This document shows positions 51,001 to 60,842 of a stretch of 64,000 nt of DNA, one piece after another. The notes under the pieces were generated by a model that saw only the letters and a list, made by a program, of their open reading frames with translations, was not told the DNA's origin and searched no databases. The position numbers and the translations under genes were made by a program. Numbering within the stretch: position 1 is the first letter of the stretch; every line of letters starts with the position of its first letter. Origin of the DNA: Pyrocephalus nanus (taxonomy: Eukaryota; Chordata; Aves; Passeriformes; Tyrannidae); the NCBI GenBank assembly GCA_038380795.1, contig CM076268.1, forward strand, positions 14,760,001 to 14,824,000, read 5' to 3'.

Positions 51001-51381
51001 CTGTGGGAATGTGTATCATTACTCTTCGCGATAGTGCTTCAGTGTAAAGTTTCCATCAAAAGATACAAGAGCAGAAAAGTACAAAATTGAGACTGATTAC
51101 TTAAGAGATGATCCCCTGACTGACAAAGATGTAAAACAAGATGTTGAGGTGCATGGAGCCAGAAAAAGAGGTTAGCCAGACCCAGCAAGGGCAGCAACAT
51201 GTCCTTCAGCACTATGAACACCTAACTCCCCAGATTGTTTTCTTTTAAGAGTACCAGCTTGTAATACCTTAATATTCTTCGGAAGTGGCTTGTTTTGGGT
51301 CACTGCTACAGCAATTAAAGCAATTACAGCCAAAGTAGAGAGGAATCCCAGGATGAGTAGAATCTTTCTTGTCGAGGACAT
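44841..51381 (-). CDS. ENTPD1: Ectonucleoside triphosphate diphosphohydrolase 1 (CD39)
   Basis: ENTPD1 is a cell-surface enzyme anchored by a transmembrane segment at each end. It hydrolyses extracellular ATP and ADP to AMP, limiting platelet activation and inflammation. The exons are 51268-51381, 50777-50894, 49320-49470, 48328-48487, 47458-47694, 46648-46908, 45512-45631, 45193-45330 and 44841-45047. They total 1,506 bases (501 residues; human 510) and phases agree throughout. Membrane segments are at about 7-29 and 469-490. Apyrase conserved regions are DAGSSH (44-49), GATAGMR (119-125), GQEEGAYGW (161-169) and DLGGASTQ (202-209), with the C-terminal motif near DAGWTLGYM (438-446). The details fit ENTPD1 rather than ENTPD3 or ENTPD8, for example [12 protein letters not shown]. 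The start at 51381 is chosen because its exon opens after CTCTAG and has a suitable context (AAGATGT). An upstream coding exon cannot be excluded. Confidence 0.95.
45193..45330 (-). CDS. ENTPD1: ENTPD1 exon 9 by human numbering
   Basis: The acceptor is TTCCCTAG|GTGAAG and the donor GGAAAG|GTTTGT. The 46 residues include [20 protein letters not shown] and RIHFLGK, aligning without gaps to human ENTPD1. The phase is 0 at both ends. Confidence 0.95.
45512..45631 (-). CDS. ENTPD1: ENTPD1 exon 8 by human numbering
   Basis: The acceptor is CTTCTTCAG|GCTTTT and the donor AAGAG|GTGAGT. The 40 residues begin [18 protein letters not shown] and end [11 protein letters not shown] is a potential N-glycosylation site shared with human. 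The phase is 0 at both ends. Confidence 0.95.
46648..46908 (-). CDS. ENTPD1: ENTPD1 exon 7 by human numbering
   Basis: The acceptor is ACTTTCAG|ACCATGG and the donor TTCGGG|GTGAGT. The 87 residues include [36 protein letters not shown] and several cysteines conserved with human. The phase is 0. The exon joins the previous one only if the upstream intron uses a GC donor. Confidence 0.94.
47458..47694 (-). CDS. ENTPD1: ENTPD1 exon 6 by human numbering (ACR4); GC donor
   Basis: The acceptor is a T-rich tract ending TTTAAAG|TCTGG. The 79 residues include [15 protein letters not shown] (apyrase region 4, phosphate binding) and [20 protein letters not shown]. The exon ends CTACAG|GCAAGT: a GC instead of GT, with all other donor positions perfect. 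Using the nearby GT (GCAA|GTATA) would break the frame with the next exon. Confidence 0.92.
48328..48487 (-). CDS. ENTPD1: ENTPD1 exon 5 by human numbering (ACR3)
   Basis: The acceptor is TTCATCCAG|GCTGGAG and the donor AAGCAG|GTAGTA. One base completes Arg128, followed by 53 codons. The exon contains [20 protein letters not shown], with the catalytic glutamate of apyrase region 3, and ends [10 protein letters not shown]. Confidence 0.95.
49320..49470 (-). CDS. ENTPD1: ENTPD1 exon 4 by human numbering (ACR2)
   Basis: The acceptor is TTCTTGCAG|GCCCTG and the donor CTTCTCAG|GTACTG. It encodes [20 protein letters not shown] through [17 protein letters not shown]. The helix in the first half differs from human, while the GATAGMR motif (apyrase region 2) is identical. 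Confidence 0.95.
50600..50660 (-). mobile_element. CR1-derived or SINE-tail fragment
   Basis: The segment 'tcacaggatattctgagttg' through 'gatcatcaagtctaactctt' is the reverse complement of the CR1-type tail shared with the tRNA-derived SINE at 60.7 kb. No tRNA-like head follows, so it is a 5'-truncated copy of that SINE or of its parent CR1. It lies in an ENTPD1 intron. Confidence 0.75.
50777..50894 (-). CDS. ENTPD1: ENTPD1 exon 3 by human numbering (ACR1)
   Basis: The acceptor is TTGCCCACAG|TATGGG and the donor GTTGAAG|GTAAGA. The 39 codons plus one base encode [20 protein letters not shown] and [16 protein letters not shown] is apyrase conserved region 1, and NDT is a potential glycosylation site. 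Confidence 0.96.
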
Positions 51382-51401
51382 CTTTGGTTTGGTACCTGTG
51401 A
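51268..51401 (-). CDS. ENTPD1: ENTPD1 exon 2 by human numbering (start, N-terminal anchor)
   Basis: The exon runs from the acceptor TCTGCTCTAG (first base 51401) to the donor ATTAAG|GTATTA. Coding starts at ATG 51381 and gives 38 codons. A hydrophobic anchor ([20 protein letters not shown]) is followed by [11 protein letters not shown], matching human TQNKALPENVK. Twenty bases before the ATG stay open in frame, so the exon could also accept an upstream coding exon ending with one base left over. Confidence 0.88.
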
Positions 51402-54400
51402 CTAGAGCAGAAAAAAGATATTAGTATCCCAGTAGCTCATCTTACCTCACACTCCAAAGGTCTTTAGGCACATTCCTGCAGGCTCTTTTCACTATGAAGC
51501 CTTTGTCCATCCCTGTCCCATCTCCTACTCCACATCCTTGTGTGGGATTTCTTAGAGGCAGAGCTCCGTCCCTGGTGTCCTGCAGATGTGCTTTCATGGG
51601 CCATGCCACATCTCCATGATCTGCCCTGTGCCCAGTGTATTTCCCAGATTTATAATCTAGATGTAAATTCAAGAGATATAACAACTAAATAGCACTAGTG
51701 GACATACTTGCTCCCACTGTGACAAGAAATTAATTTCTACTCATACCGATGCTCCATACTCAAAAGCACTGGTCACTGCTCACATGGATACTAATTTCTC
51801 TTCTCCTTATACACAAATACTGTAGGAGATGTTTAGAAACACATTACAGGATGGTGACAACACTTCATTGCAGGCAAACACATCAACTACTGTCACACTT
51901 CAATAAGGTAAGGTGACTGAACCTGCTCTGCATCTGCATGCCAGAACTGGGGCTCCAGCAGTCTCCAGACCTCAGGTGATACCAGGTCAATGCTCCAAAT
52001 CCCTTCTGGCACCTCATGTCATGCATGCAACTATGAAAAACATGTAAGTTCTGATCAGGGCCATCTTCTCACTGCTCTGGTTTTATGAGAAGTGGTCCCA
52101 GGCACCATAACTATATAGTGTTACCTGACCTTACAAATGACCCCAAATCCTAGAGTTATTTTCAGAAGTTAGCCCAAGTGAAAAGAAGCAACACATCTCT
52201 GGAAATCTCTAACTATTGACAAATAACGTCTTCCAACTACCTAGAGAAAATGGAACCTAGAAATGCCAAGAGAGCTTGCTTTGAAGATGCTGCAGACATG
52301 TCCATTGGAAACATAGCACAGACCTGGAGGTCTGTGCTCCCTCTCATCACACTCATGTGTAAATCTGCTGAGGCTCACTGTGAAATTTGGAAGCTTGTTA
52401 CACTCACATTTTGTGAGTGCCTGTTAGGGGCACAGCATGCTTGCCAGTATCCGCAAGAATGCAGCTTGAAAAAATAGTCTAGTGCACATACCAGACAGTA
52501 GGAAGTAAGGATGTATTTTATCCAGCTTTATTCAAAAATGCCCCAGAACTCATGGCTTGAAGTGATTAGAAACAGCAGAGCGTGACAGCTGGAAGACTTT
52601 TCTTCTTATTGGAGAGAGTAGCTGGCTCAGGTTACGATAGCACTGAGCATGTCTGTTAAACAAAGATTATTTTAACCCTAGGAAAATGAACAAAACCAGA
52701 TGCTATAATGTAAAATTAGCTGCACAGTATAGATAAGAAGTTAGCGTACTTGAAAAATGAAAGTGCTGCTGACAGTTGCACAGCACATTCACACAATTAT
52801 TGCCACCCTTACTCTGAGATCTTGCCTAAAGGCAGCCACTAACGGCTTTGTTGGCTTTGATGAGTGTTTGCTGTCATTGGAACGAAGGCTGGGTGACTTT
52901 GCACAACTTCTAAGATTTTCAAATTTCCTGTTGTGATGGGTATTGTCTGACTGCTGTATCTTTTCAGCAGTCACACTTTGAAAAGTACCAGCATTAGCAG
53001 CAAAGCAGGAACAATTTTCTCCCTGTAATGGACCATTCCAATAAACACCTGTAGAAATCCCTTGTCTGTAGGCAGAGGCATAATGATAATTGTCTATGTT
53101 CCACCTGTAGCTTGAGATCAGTCATTTTTTTGCCAAGGCACATTATTTCCTTAACCCTGAATATGACTCTGGCCTGAATTTTAGTTCAGTATCATGAGAC
53201 CTTTTCAGGACTCTGCGGGTTGTAGAGATGTGATTTCATTGCTGTATCCCATATCAGAGTATCCATCTGTGAACTCTTATGCTACTGAGGAGCATTTTAC
53301 TGAAATGTTTCATACAAGAAAAGAATGTACAGAATGATAAGCATAATCCAGAAGGTAGCCTAGCAAAGTAATAACCCTCTAAATAGTACTCAAAGTGTAC
53401 ATACTGAATACTTGATTATTTAAAAAAACCAAACAACAAAACCCAAACCAAACAACAACACTGCAAATCCAGGTGAAGAATTCAATGTCATAGAAGTTCA
53501 CCTGCCATTTGTTCAGAAAAGTGAGGCATTTCAACAAGTTCCCTTTTCTGTGCACTTGGTTACCTCCATCAGCTCTGGATTCTGCAGTGGCTAAACAATG
53601 AACTTATTCTCACTTCCTCCAACTCCTTTGAGTTTTAAATTCACACCACTGTCATGCAGACACTCCCCAGTGTCCACCAAGTGGAGCACTACTTGACCAT
53701 CTGGTTGCCAGACTCCAGGACTTTTCTTCCATTAGCAGTTTTTCCTCAGCTAAAGATTAAGCAGACATGATCTTCTGTCTCTGTGCCCAGCCAGACCCCA
53801 AAAAGAGACAGATCTCTACTCTTTCTCCCATATTGCTCTCTGTAAGCAGTGACAAAAACATAAGGCCATAAGTGGGCATAGAAATGATGTTGCTTTTCTT
53901 CTCCCCAGCCTCAGAGCTGCTTGGTGCTGGAGCCCTGCCCAGCTGCATGGGCATTAAGCACTCTGTAGATGTTGGAGCACAGCCCAGCTGCTCAGGCATC
54001 TCTGTCTGTTTCTAATTTTGGTCTCTTTGCTTTTTTTTTAAGGGCTACCATTGGTTCCATCCAGTGATGGTCTCAAAACACAACCAGATCTAATATCCTT
54101 TCTGTCTCTAAGACAGAGAACTGAGAAGGATGTTGTCAGCCACTCCAGCTGAGGGCAGTTTTGCTGCAGAAACCCTGCTGCTCTGTGCATAACCCAGGAA
54201 GGACCACACCAGTGTGGGAGGCAGCTCTGTGTGAAGGCAAGGAAGCAGGTTTGACTCCTTTGTCTCCCAGAGCCTCAAGATAAATATGAAACTACCCCTT
54301 GAATGACACTAAGTCACTGGCAGCTCTCTATGCCAGGAGATGTCACTCATAGCCAAGGTTGCACACCTACCAACTCTCTTCTCACCAAACAAGACTTAGC

Positions 54401-57400
54401 AACAAAAGTTAAAAGGGATCAGGCAACCAGCTGCTTTTAGAGATGAAATAAGGAGCGACTAAGGCTTGTTTGAAGACTGAAATTAGGACTATCAAGGAGA
54501 AAAGGAAAGATGCTGTCCATAGTCCAAAGCCATGCTGAGTTCAGGTAACCTCACTGTAACCCATCATCTCTAATAAATACAAATGTTTTTGTAAACTCTG
54601 ACTTAGCACAGCAGCTAAAGTTGATGTGTGATCTTTCCTTTGGGTATTCACACTCAGTCTGTTACCGAAAAGATCATAAGAAACTGTAAAGCAAGGCCAT
54701 CACTCTTCCACTGCACAAGTGCCACACTGACAGAGACAGTTCCTACCATCATCTTTATGCTCTCAGTACACCTCTGTATGGTCAGAAACATTCTCACTTT
54801 TGGTCCTTATTTATTTATTGCTAGTCTATTCCTTCTGTCTGTGTTTCACTTTGATCTCATAACTTCTGCAACTCTCAATCCTCTTGGAATTTATTGTCTT
54901 AGTCAACTTATAAACAGTGATCCTTTCTGAATTTTTGTGTTTCCAACCTTTTCCATCTACCTGAAGGGTCCAGCAACACTTCTCTGCATGCAGAATAATC
55001 TGCTTTTATTTTTCTTGAGCATTCTGACCAGGGCCACAAGGCTAGCCTTGCACAGCAATGAACACAGGATATGACACAGTTCCAGCCCAAAATGAAGTGA
55101 GGTAGGGACCTGTACTACCTCAGACACATGACCATATACCATAATGGCCAGAGCTAAGTCAACGCAGCACCTTTCCCATGGAATCCCAGGAAACCCACCT
55201 AGTAGAGAGGGGTTTGGGCAATGCAGTCTGTGCTCATTTACTAACTGCAGAGTTTCATGTCTGTGGAGTTCTGTCGGCAGTGATGTCAGGGAAAGGGCAA
55301 AGGACCAGTCAGTGCTGCCGCTCAAGGTGGAGAGGGGATACACACATTATCCTCCGGGAGACTGAAAATGAGATTTCAGTAGTCATTAAGCTTTTCAGGC
55401 TGAATCGCCTGAAAAACTCACCAATTACTCCGTGAGGTTGCTGACCTTGCATCAGGTTTTGATGCACGTTACTCAAAAGGCACTCCTGTCTTCAGACTCA
55501 CCACAACCAAACATCTGAAACCATAAACACTCAGAGGAGCCACACTCTTTCATTTATCAACCCTTTTATGAAATTTCCTCTGTCTCCAACTGATTTCTTG
55601 CCCATTCTTCATCTGCCTTTTTCATTTAAACATGCTTTTATCCAGGTTACCTAGGAAGACTTTGCAAAGTAATGTAAACCACCTGTTTCAGGCTGATGTG
55701 TCTTAGGCTGTGGAGAGGCTCAGGTTTTGCTTAGAATATACATATTAACACATATACAGTAAGTCAATGGCTTTGGTTTAAGAGGGTTTATTTCAAAATC
55801 TCAGGGCAAGACACTGAGCATGTTAAAATTAGAATTTAAGCTCCAGATCAGGATTTTTACAACTGTTACATAGAACGGTGTGGGAGACTCTGCTCCAAGT
55901 TTTAAGTATTCATAAGGCAAAGATTGTGGCCTAAATACTGGTGTGATCTCTGACCCTCCTAGTAGTGCTATGTAGAATAATAAATACACATTTACTGGAT
56001 TATGTTTTCCCACTTTAAATACTTGTAAGTGCTGAAGTACAAACACTGAAGTGTCAGCAAAACTGATAATCCAAACAACATAATGGGTTTTTTGGATACT
56101 GTCTTTCAGAGACATTTGATACTGAAATCACACAATCCTACATGTCTCAAATCCTAGCAGACTCCTATGAATTGAGGCTACATAGCCGAGCAGAGTGCTT
56201 GAACTAATCTGTCCCATGTACACACATACCTGTGCACTAGTGAGCTGGAAGATAAAGAGTATGCCTGTCTCTGAGATAACACCAAGCTGGGAGAAAAGCT
56301 CACTGACACATAGGACTGGAATTGAAAATAAATTTGACAAATAGGGGAGAGCCTAACTCACTTAAGGACAAGAGAAAATATGACATTTAGATAATAGCCA
56401 TCACCCAAAGACAGCGTGGCAAGCAATCTGTTAAGCAGTTCTTCTAGAGAAAACATTACTGCAGATATAGCAGTTTATAGTAATCCTTCCCTCCATCTAA
56501 AGCTGGTAAAGTCTCCTGTGAGGTTCTGTGACCAATTTTGGACACTGCCTTTGAGGAAAGATGTAGACCACTTGGAGAAACTCCAGAAGAGAATAAGAAG
56601 AAAGATCAGAAGTCTAAAAGTTTGACCTATGAGGAAAGATTGAAGCAATTGGATTGTTATGTTTGGAGCAAGGGAGACTCATTAATTGTCTTCAGACAAA
56701 TGACATCTCTATCTGCCAGCACTGTGATAACTGATCCTGCCTTAGGACAGGGGTGGCTGCTGGACTTTCTCCCAGCTCTGTTTCCTTGGTTCAGGAGGCA
56801 GGGTGTCAGCAAAAAGAGGCCGACCAACTCGTAAGCTATGCTATTAGCAAAGGCCAGTACAATGCCTATGCTCTCCTTGTGGGATACAGATGCAGTTGAA
56901 TAAATGTGTTCCTTCCTTTCCCCAGCAAGGGTCCAGGTTGCATTCAGTCATAATTCAGTCATGGCAACCATTCTGCTAAATGCTATCCATGTGTACAACA
57001 CTGCTTGGTGTGGGAGCAACCCATCCTTTTGCTGCTTTAAGTGTTGTGACTGGGATACGACCCTGGGAAATTGCACAAGACACACTGGACGAGCCCTGTT
57101 TTCCTGGAAAAAAGAAAAGTACATGGAAATCCTGGAGAGCTGGCAGGTGCTAGAGGCAGCAGAAGCTGAGCAATGGCATCAAGAGACAGACACAAAGAAG
57201 CGGGCAGCACACAGGCCCCTTCTCTGCCTTCCGCATCTGCCCAGAGCACAGAGGGGCTTTGTGCTCAGGGCAGTCCCACGGCCCTGCTTACACTGGCCCT
57301 GCGACACTGCTGGAGAGGCAACGCCTGGGGGGGTTCTGGGCACGAGCCCCAGTGACCCGGCCTGCCACACCAACAAATCCCCCATTCACCCTGTGCACAA

Positions 57401-58753
57401 AGCAGGTTCCCCTGTCAGAGACCTTCCCACGGTGCCCTGCAGTGCTGGGTATGGTGCTCAGCCTCCCTGGCTCTCTGCAAGGCACTCACACTGCCTCCCA
57501 CCTTGGCATCACAGCCTATCTCCCTGGTACTAAACAGCAGCCCCACCAAGCTTTCCCGATGCCTGCTGATTAAATAGTGTCTCAGCAGGAAGATATTCTT
57601 CTGGCTTATGTCGCAGCAGTCAGACCCAGACACTTAATATACAACCAGCAAGCGGCAGGATACGGCTGACACAGTGACCTTTAGACAGTTATTTTTCATA
57701 TTTATATGGTGTTTACTGGACTTCTGTGCCTGTACCCTACTTCTGCTTTGTACTCATTTCTTTAGGATTCTCAATTGAAAGAGGTTTTTCAAATCGGAAA
57801 AGAAGACTGTTATCAGTTACATCAGTCTCCTGTCACAAAACTTCTGGTATTAATTTGCTACCAGCCCATCAAAGCTGTATTTTAACTGGAGATTTCTTGC
57901 CATTATGCGCAAAGCTTGAAGTTTCATCAGAAAATATCCAGGGAACTCCAGATGGCTTCCCCTCCTCCCTGGCTTATCAGCTAAGTTATTCCTTGAATAT
58001 ACGTGACTATCACATGATGTGAAGGTGTTTATTTGTCTTTCGAGAGGAGGGGGAAGAAACGTCAAGCTCTGACACCTTTTCAGCTTTGTCATTGACAGTT
58101 CTAACACACTGACTTGCAATGGGTGCACGGTGCTGCCTGGCTTCCTTTTGAGCTCAGGATCCTTACATTCTTCTTTGCTCTTCTTAAACCTCTGGCCATG
58201 ATTTTTACCTTATGCTTCTTTTGACCACCTTTTACGCTTTCCAACTTTAAATTTGCACTAATTTTATCTTCCCTTTTTTTGCCTCTAAATATGCATCTTT
58301 AAGAGATTTTATTATTTTTCAAATTAATGTAACTTTCAACAGTTGGATTATGGCTTCTGTGGAAGAGCATGAATAAGAAATTAATAGTCTCCTTCTGTGG
58401 GCATTCCTATTTGCCCACTTAAAATACTCTGCTGATTCAGCTAAAGTATTTTCTATTTTGTGAAGTCACTTCTTTTAACAACTAGACATTGTTGACACAG
58501 AGTAACTGTGAATTGCTTTTGTAATAATTCAAAATTCCCATTGCAATGTCTCTTTTTTGTGTCGAGACTGGGGCCAACATACATTTCTCTTGAGCTGGAA
58601 GTAATGCATTGCAAATTATGAAATGACCACCCCCAGTTTTGAGGAATTACTCCGTCTTCCACTAAAATCCACCACTGTATCAGCTTTCCTCATCCCAATA
58701 CAGACTGTCACTCCCTTCTCTGTCTCCAGGTGGTAACAGGTACTAAACCTCAC
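51402..58753 (-). other. Probable ENTPD1 intron 1
   Basis: This is about 7.4 kb upstream of the ENTPD1 start exon. It contains an old CR1 fragment (56490-56700) and an A/C-rich stretch near 53420-53460. A plus-strand frame of 209 codons (56904-57533) has no recognisable domain. No exon of another gene was found. Confidence 0.5.
56490..56700 (+). mobile_element. Old CR1 LINE fragment
   Basis: The order 'tctgtgaccaattttggaca', 'ggagaaactccagaagagaa', 'tttgacctatgaggaaagat' follows the 3' coding and untranslated part of CR1 elements. The sequence is diverged, and the edges are approximate. It lies upstream of the ENTPD1 start exon. Confidence 0.7.
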
Positions 58754-58820
58754 CTGCTTTGGTCACGTAGTCCCGGTTCAGCGCCAGGCAGCTATTGTGT
58801 ACAACTATTGAATTATTGTT
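58754..58820 (-). other. ENTPD1: Candidate noncoding first exon of ENTPD1
   Basis: On the minus strand a TATA-like element (GATATAAG, 58853-58846) is followed about 30 bases later by a segment without ATG. The segment ends at a good donor, AAAGCAG|GTGAGG. Spliced to 51401 it would give a 5'UTR before the ATG at 51381. The frame through the segment is also open and phase-compatible, so it could be coding if transcription starts further upstream. There is no homology support. The call rests on motifs only. Confidence 0.35.
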
Positions 58821-58845
58821 GCTGTTAAAGACAGCAGGGCCACTG

Positions 58846-58853
58846 CTTATATC
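58846..58853 (-). promoter_or_regulatory. TATA-like element, possible ENTPD1 promoter
   Basis: GATATAAG on the minus strand, directly after a CTTCCG (ETS-type core), lies 30 bases upstream of the candidate first exon. The spacing to a start near 58820 fits a TATA promoter. The evidence is short motifs only. Confidence 0.3.
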
Positions 58854-60705
58854 GGAAGATGGGTGGTGAGTGAGTCGCTTTACCATTCCAGTGCAGCCCA
58901 CCATTCCCCATGTCCCACCAACCACCCACACCAGCAGGGTGTACAATTTGTCATGGAAAGAAAAAAGAGAGGAAACAGCTTCCAGAACAACCGTTCCCCC
59001 CCCCCTTCAATATCTACACTGGGCTGGCAAGTTCAGAAACTTCCTGGAGAACACAAAGTCCTGAGCACTGTAAATACTGCTATGCCCCACAGGAAGTTCT
59101 GACAGGGAGAAGGACTGCAGAGAAAACAGCACCAAACCCCTCATCACCCACAGCACACTCTGCACTCAGAGCTTACAGCAGTGTCGAAATACAACCCCCA
59201 GAAGCCACCAGTTTCCCTGTACGCCTCTCCACTGAGGGTCTGAGGCTGCCAAGCCTCTTGCAATATCTCAAAGATGTTTTTCTCTGAATTGCAGATTCCT
59301 GGGATCACCTTGTGTGTTGAACAACACTCCTGCTTGCAGGGGCTCATTTCCCTGGTTTCCAAACAAAAAACACAGCTGCCCGAAGCGCCACATGTGAGCA
59401 AGCAGAGCCACTGCCTGTGCAGCCAGTAGGAACCCGAGCTTCCCGAGTATTTCTGCACAGCAAAGCAATCAGCTTTTCTCCTGAAGTTTCACTTCCCATC
59501 CAGGAGCAAAAACAATTGGAGACGGACCACAGAAGCACAAACACTGTTACAAGCTGGTGCAGCATCGACAGAACCACTGACAAAACCCCTGGATGATGAT
59601 GCCCATTCCACAGCAGCCCCTCATGCAAGTGCATAAGCTGCAGTGCTTATCTGTGCCTGGGATTTTGCCTACATTCTTTGAGGAACATATCTTAATCCTG
59701 CAAGATACCCAGGGAGCTTTTCCTCCCTTAACATGTGCAACACCCATTTGCAGCAGAGAAAACTGTAGACACCCTCCATTTGCAACTATCCTAGTAGATG
59801 AAGCAAAGGCCCCTGGCTATCCAGGCAGGGCAGCAGCCCTGCTGCCTCCTTTCAGTAAGCCAGGGTTAGGGTTGCATGGATAAAAAAGACAGCACTCCGC
59901 TTGAACACTTCCCAGCTTGCCCCCATACCTCCAGCTGTCAGCACTGCTATCTCCAGTCCTCTTTTCACAGCACAGGACAGGGAACAGCTGGAATAGTTTC
60001 TGTCTCCGGATGAAGAGCACATCCACTGCCCAAGCCTTGTGGAAAAATATACTGATTTCTCAGAGGTCAACTTTAATAACTGGGATTCCCACAAACCACG
60101 AGCAGAATTCAGCTTATGATATTTGGCATGAATATCATGCTCTGTTCCTCATCCTGCTACAATTTCCATTTCAAATAGCAGGAAACAAATTATCCTGTGG
60201 CATTTCTAGTGTCAACCAATGGGAAGGAACATGGGATCAAAGCCTGTTGCGGGGCACAGGCCTTGACAAAGTTCCTGAGCGTAAGAGAAGAAATACTTCT
60301 TGATGTTACAAAGGTAATAAGGTAAATATGAATCTAAATTTTCACAGTCAGAAGAGCACTTTGAAAAGGCTGGAGCCTCATGCCGACATGTAACAAAAGA
60401 GCCAAGAAGTTTTGCTGGATGAATGGGCTGGCACAGGATGTTATTAATCTCTAAAGTTCAGATTACTTATTACTGGGACGTGCAGTGAATCCCAAGGGAA
60501 GAATTAGGCTCAGGAAAAGAAACCCATTTAATCAAACCATAGTTTGGCTTTCAGTCCGTATGTCTTCATTAATCTTCCCTGCCCCTCCCCACACTGTCCT
60601 TGCCTCAAATATTTCAAAATACAAACACAAAATATTTTGGATAAGGCAGCATGGGCACAGAGGGACAGTCAGAGCAGCCCATCCTTCTGACAAGTGCACG
60701 AGCTT
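58854..60705. other. Upstream of ENTPD1, no gene seen
   Basis: No exon or RNA gene was recognised. A run of C residues lies at about 58997-59006. Short open frames on both strands overlap each other and show no family features. Confidence 0.5.
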
Positions 60706-60842
60706 AATCACAGAATATTCTGAGTTGGAAGGGACCCACAAGGATCATCAAAGTCCAACTCTTAAGTGAATGGCTCACAGAGGGATTGAGCTCACAACCT
60801 GGGTGTTATTAGCACCAGGCTCTAACCAACTGAGCTAATCTC
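60706..60842 (-). mobile_element. tRNA-Ile-derived SINE with CR1 tail (TguSINE1-like)
   Basis: On the minus strand the element begins TTAGCTCAGTTGGTTAGAGC (tRNA A box). It continues GTGCTAATAACACC (isoleucine anticodon-arm-like), then a degraded B-box region (GAGCTCAATCC). It then joins a tail with TTCACTTAAGAGTTGGAC and CCCTTCCAACTCAGAATATT, ending TTCTGTGATT. This head-tail combination matches the zebra-finch SINE TguSINE1 as I remember it. It is a retroposon, not a working tRNA gene: the B box is mutated and the 3' acceptor stem runs into the CR1 tail. Confidence 0.85.

Noticed and set aside
44841..51381. Assignment to ENTPD3 or ENTPD8 instead of ENTPD1
   Set aside because: The stretches [52 protein letters not shown] and AFSAFYFVM match ENTPD1 specifically, including outside the shared catalytic motifs.
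56904..57533. A 209-codon plus-strand frame, Cys/His/Pro-rich in parts
   Set aside because: There is no recognisable domain, it overlaps minus-strand frames of similar quality, and it lies in the probable first intron of ENTPD1.
60770..60842. A tRNA-Ile gene on the minus strand
   Set aside because: The B-box region is altered, the acceptor stem does not close, and the sequence runs straight into a CR1-type tail. It is the head of a SINE.
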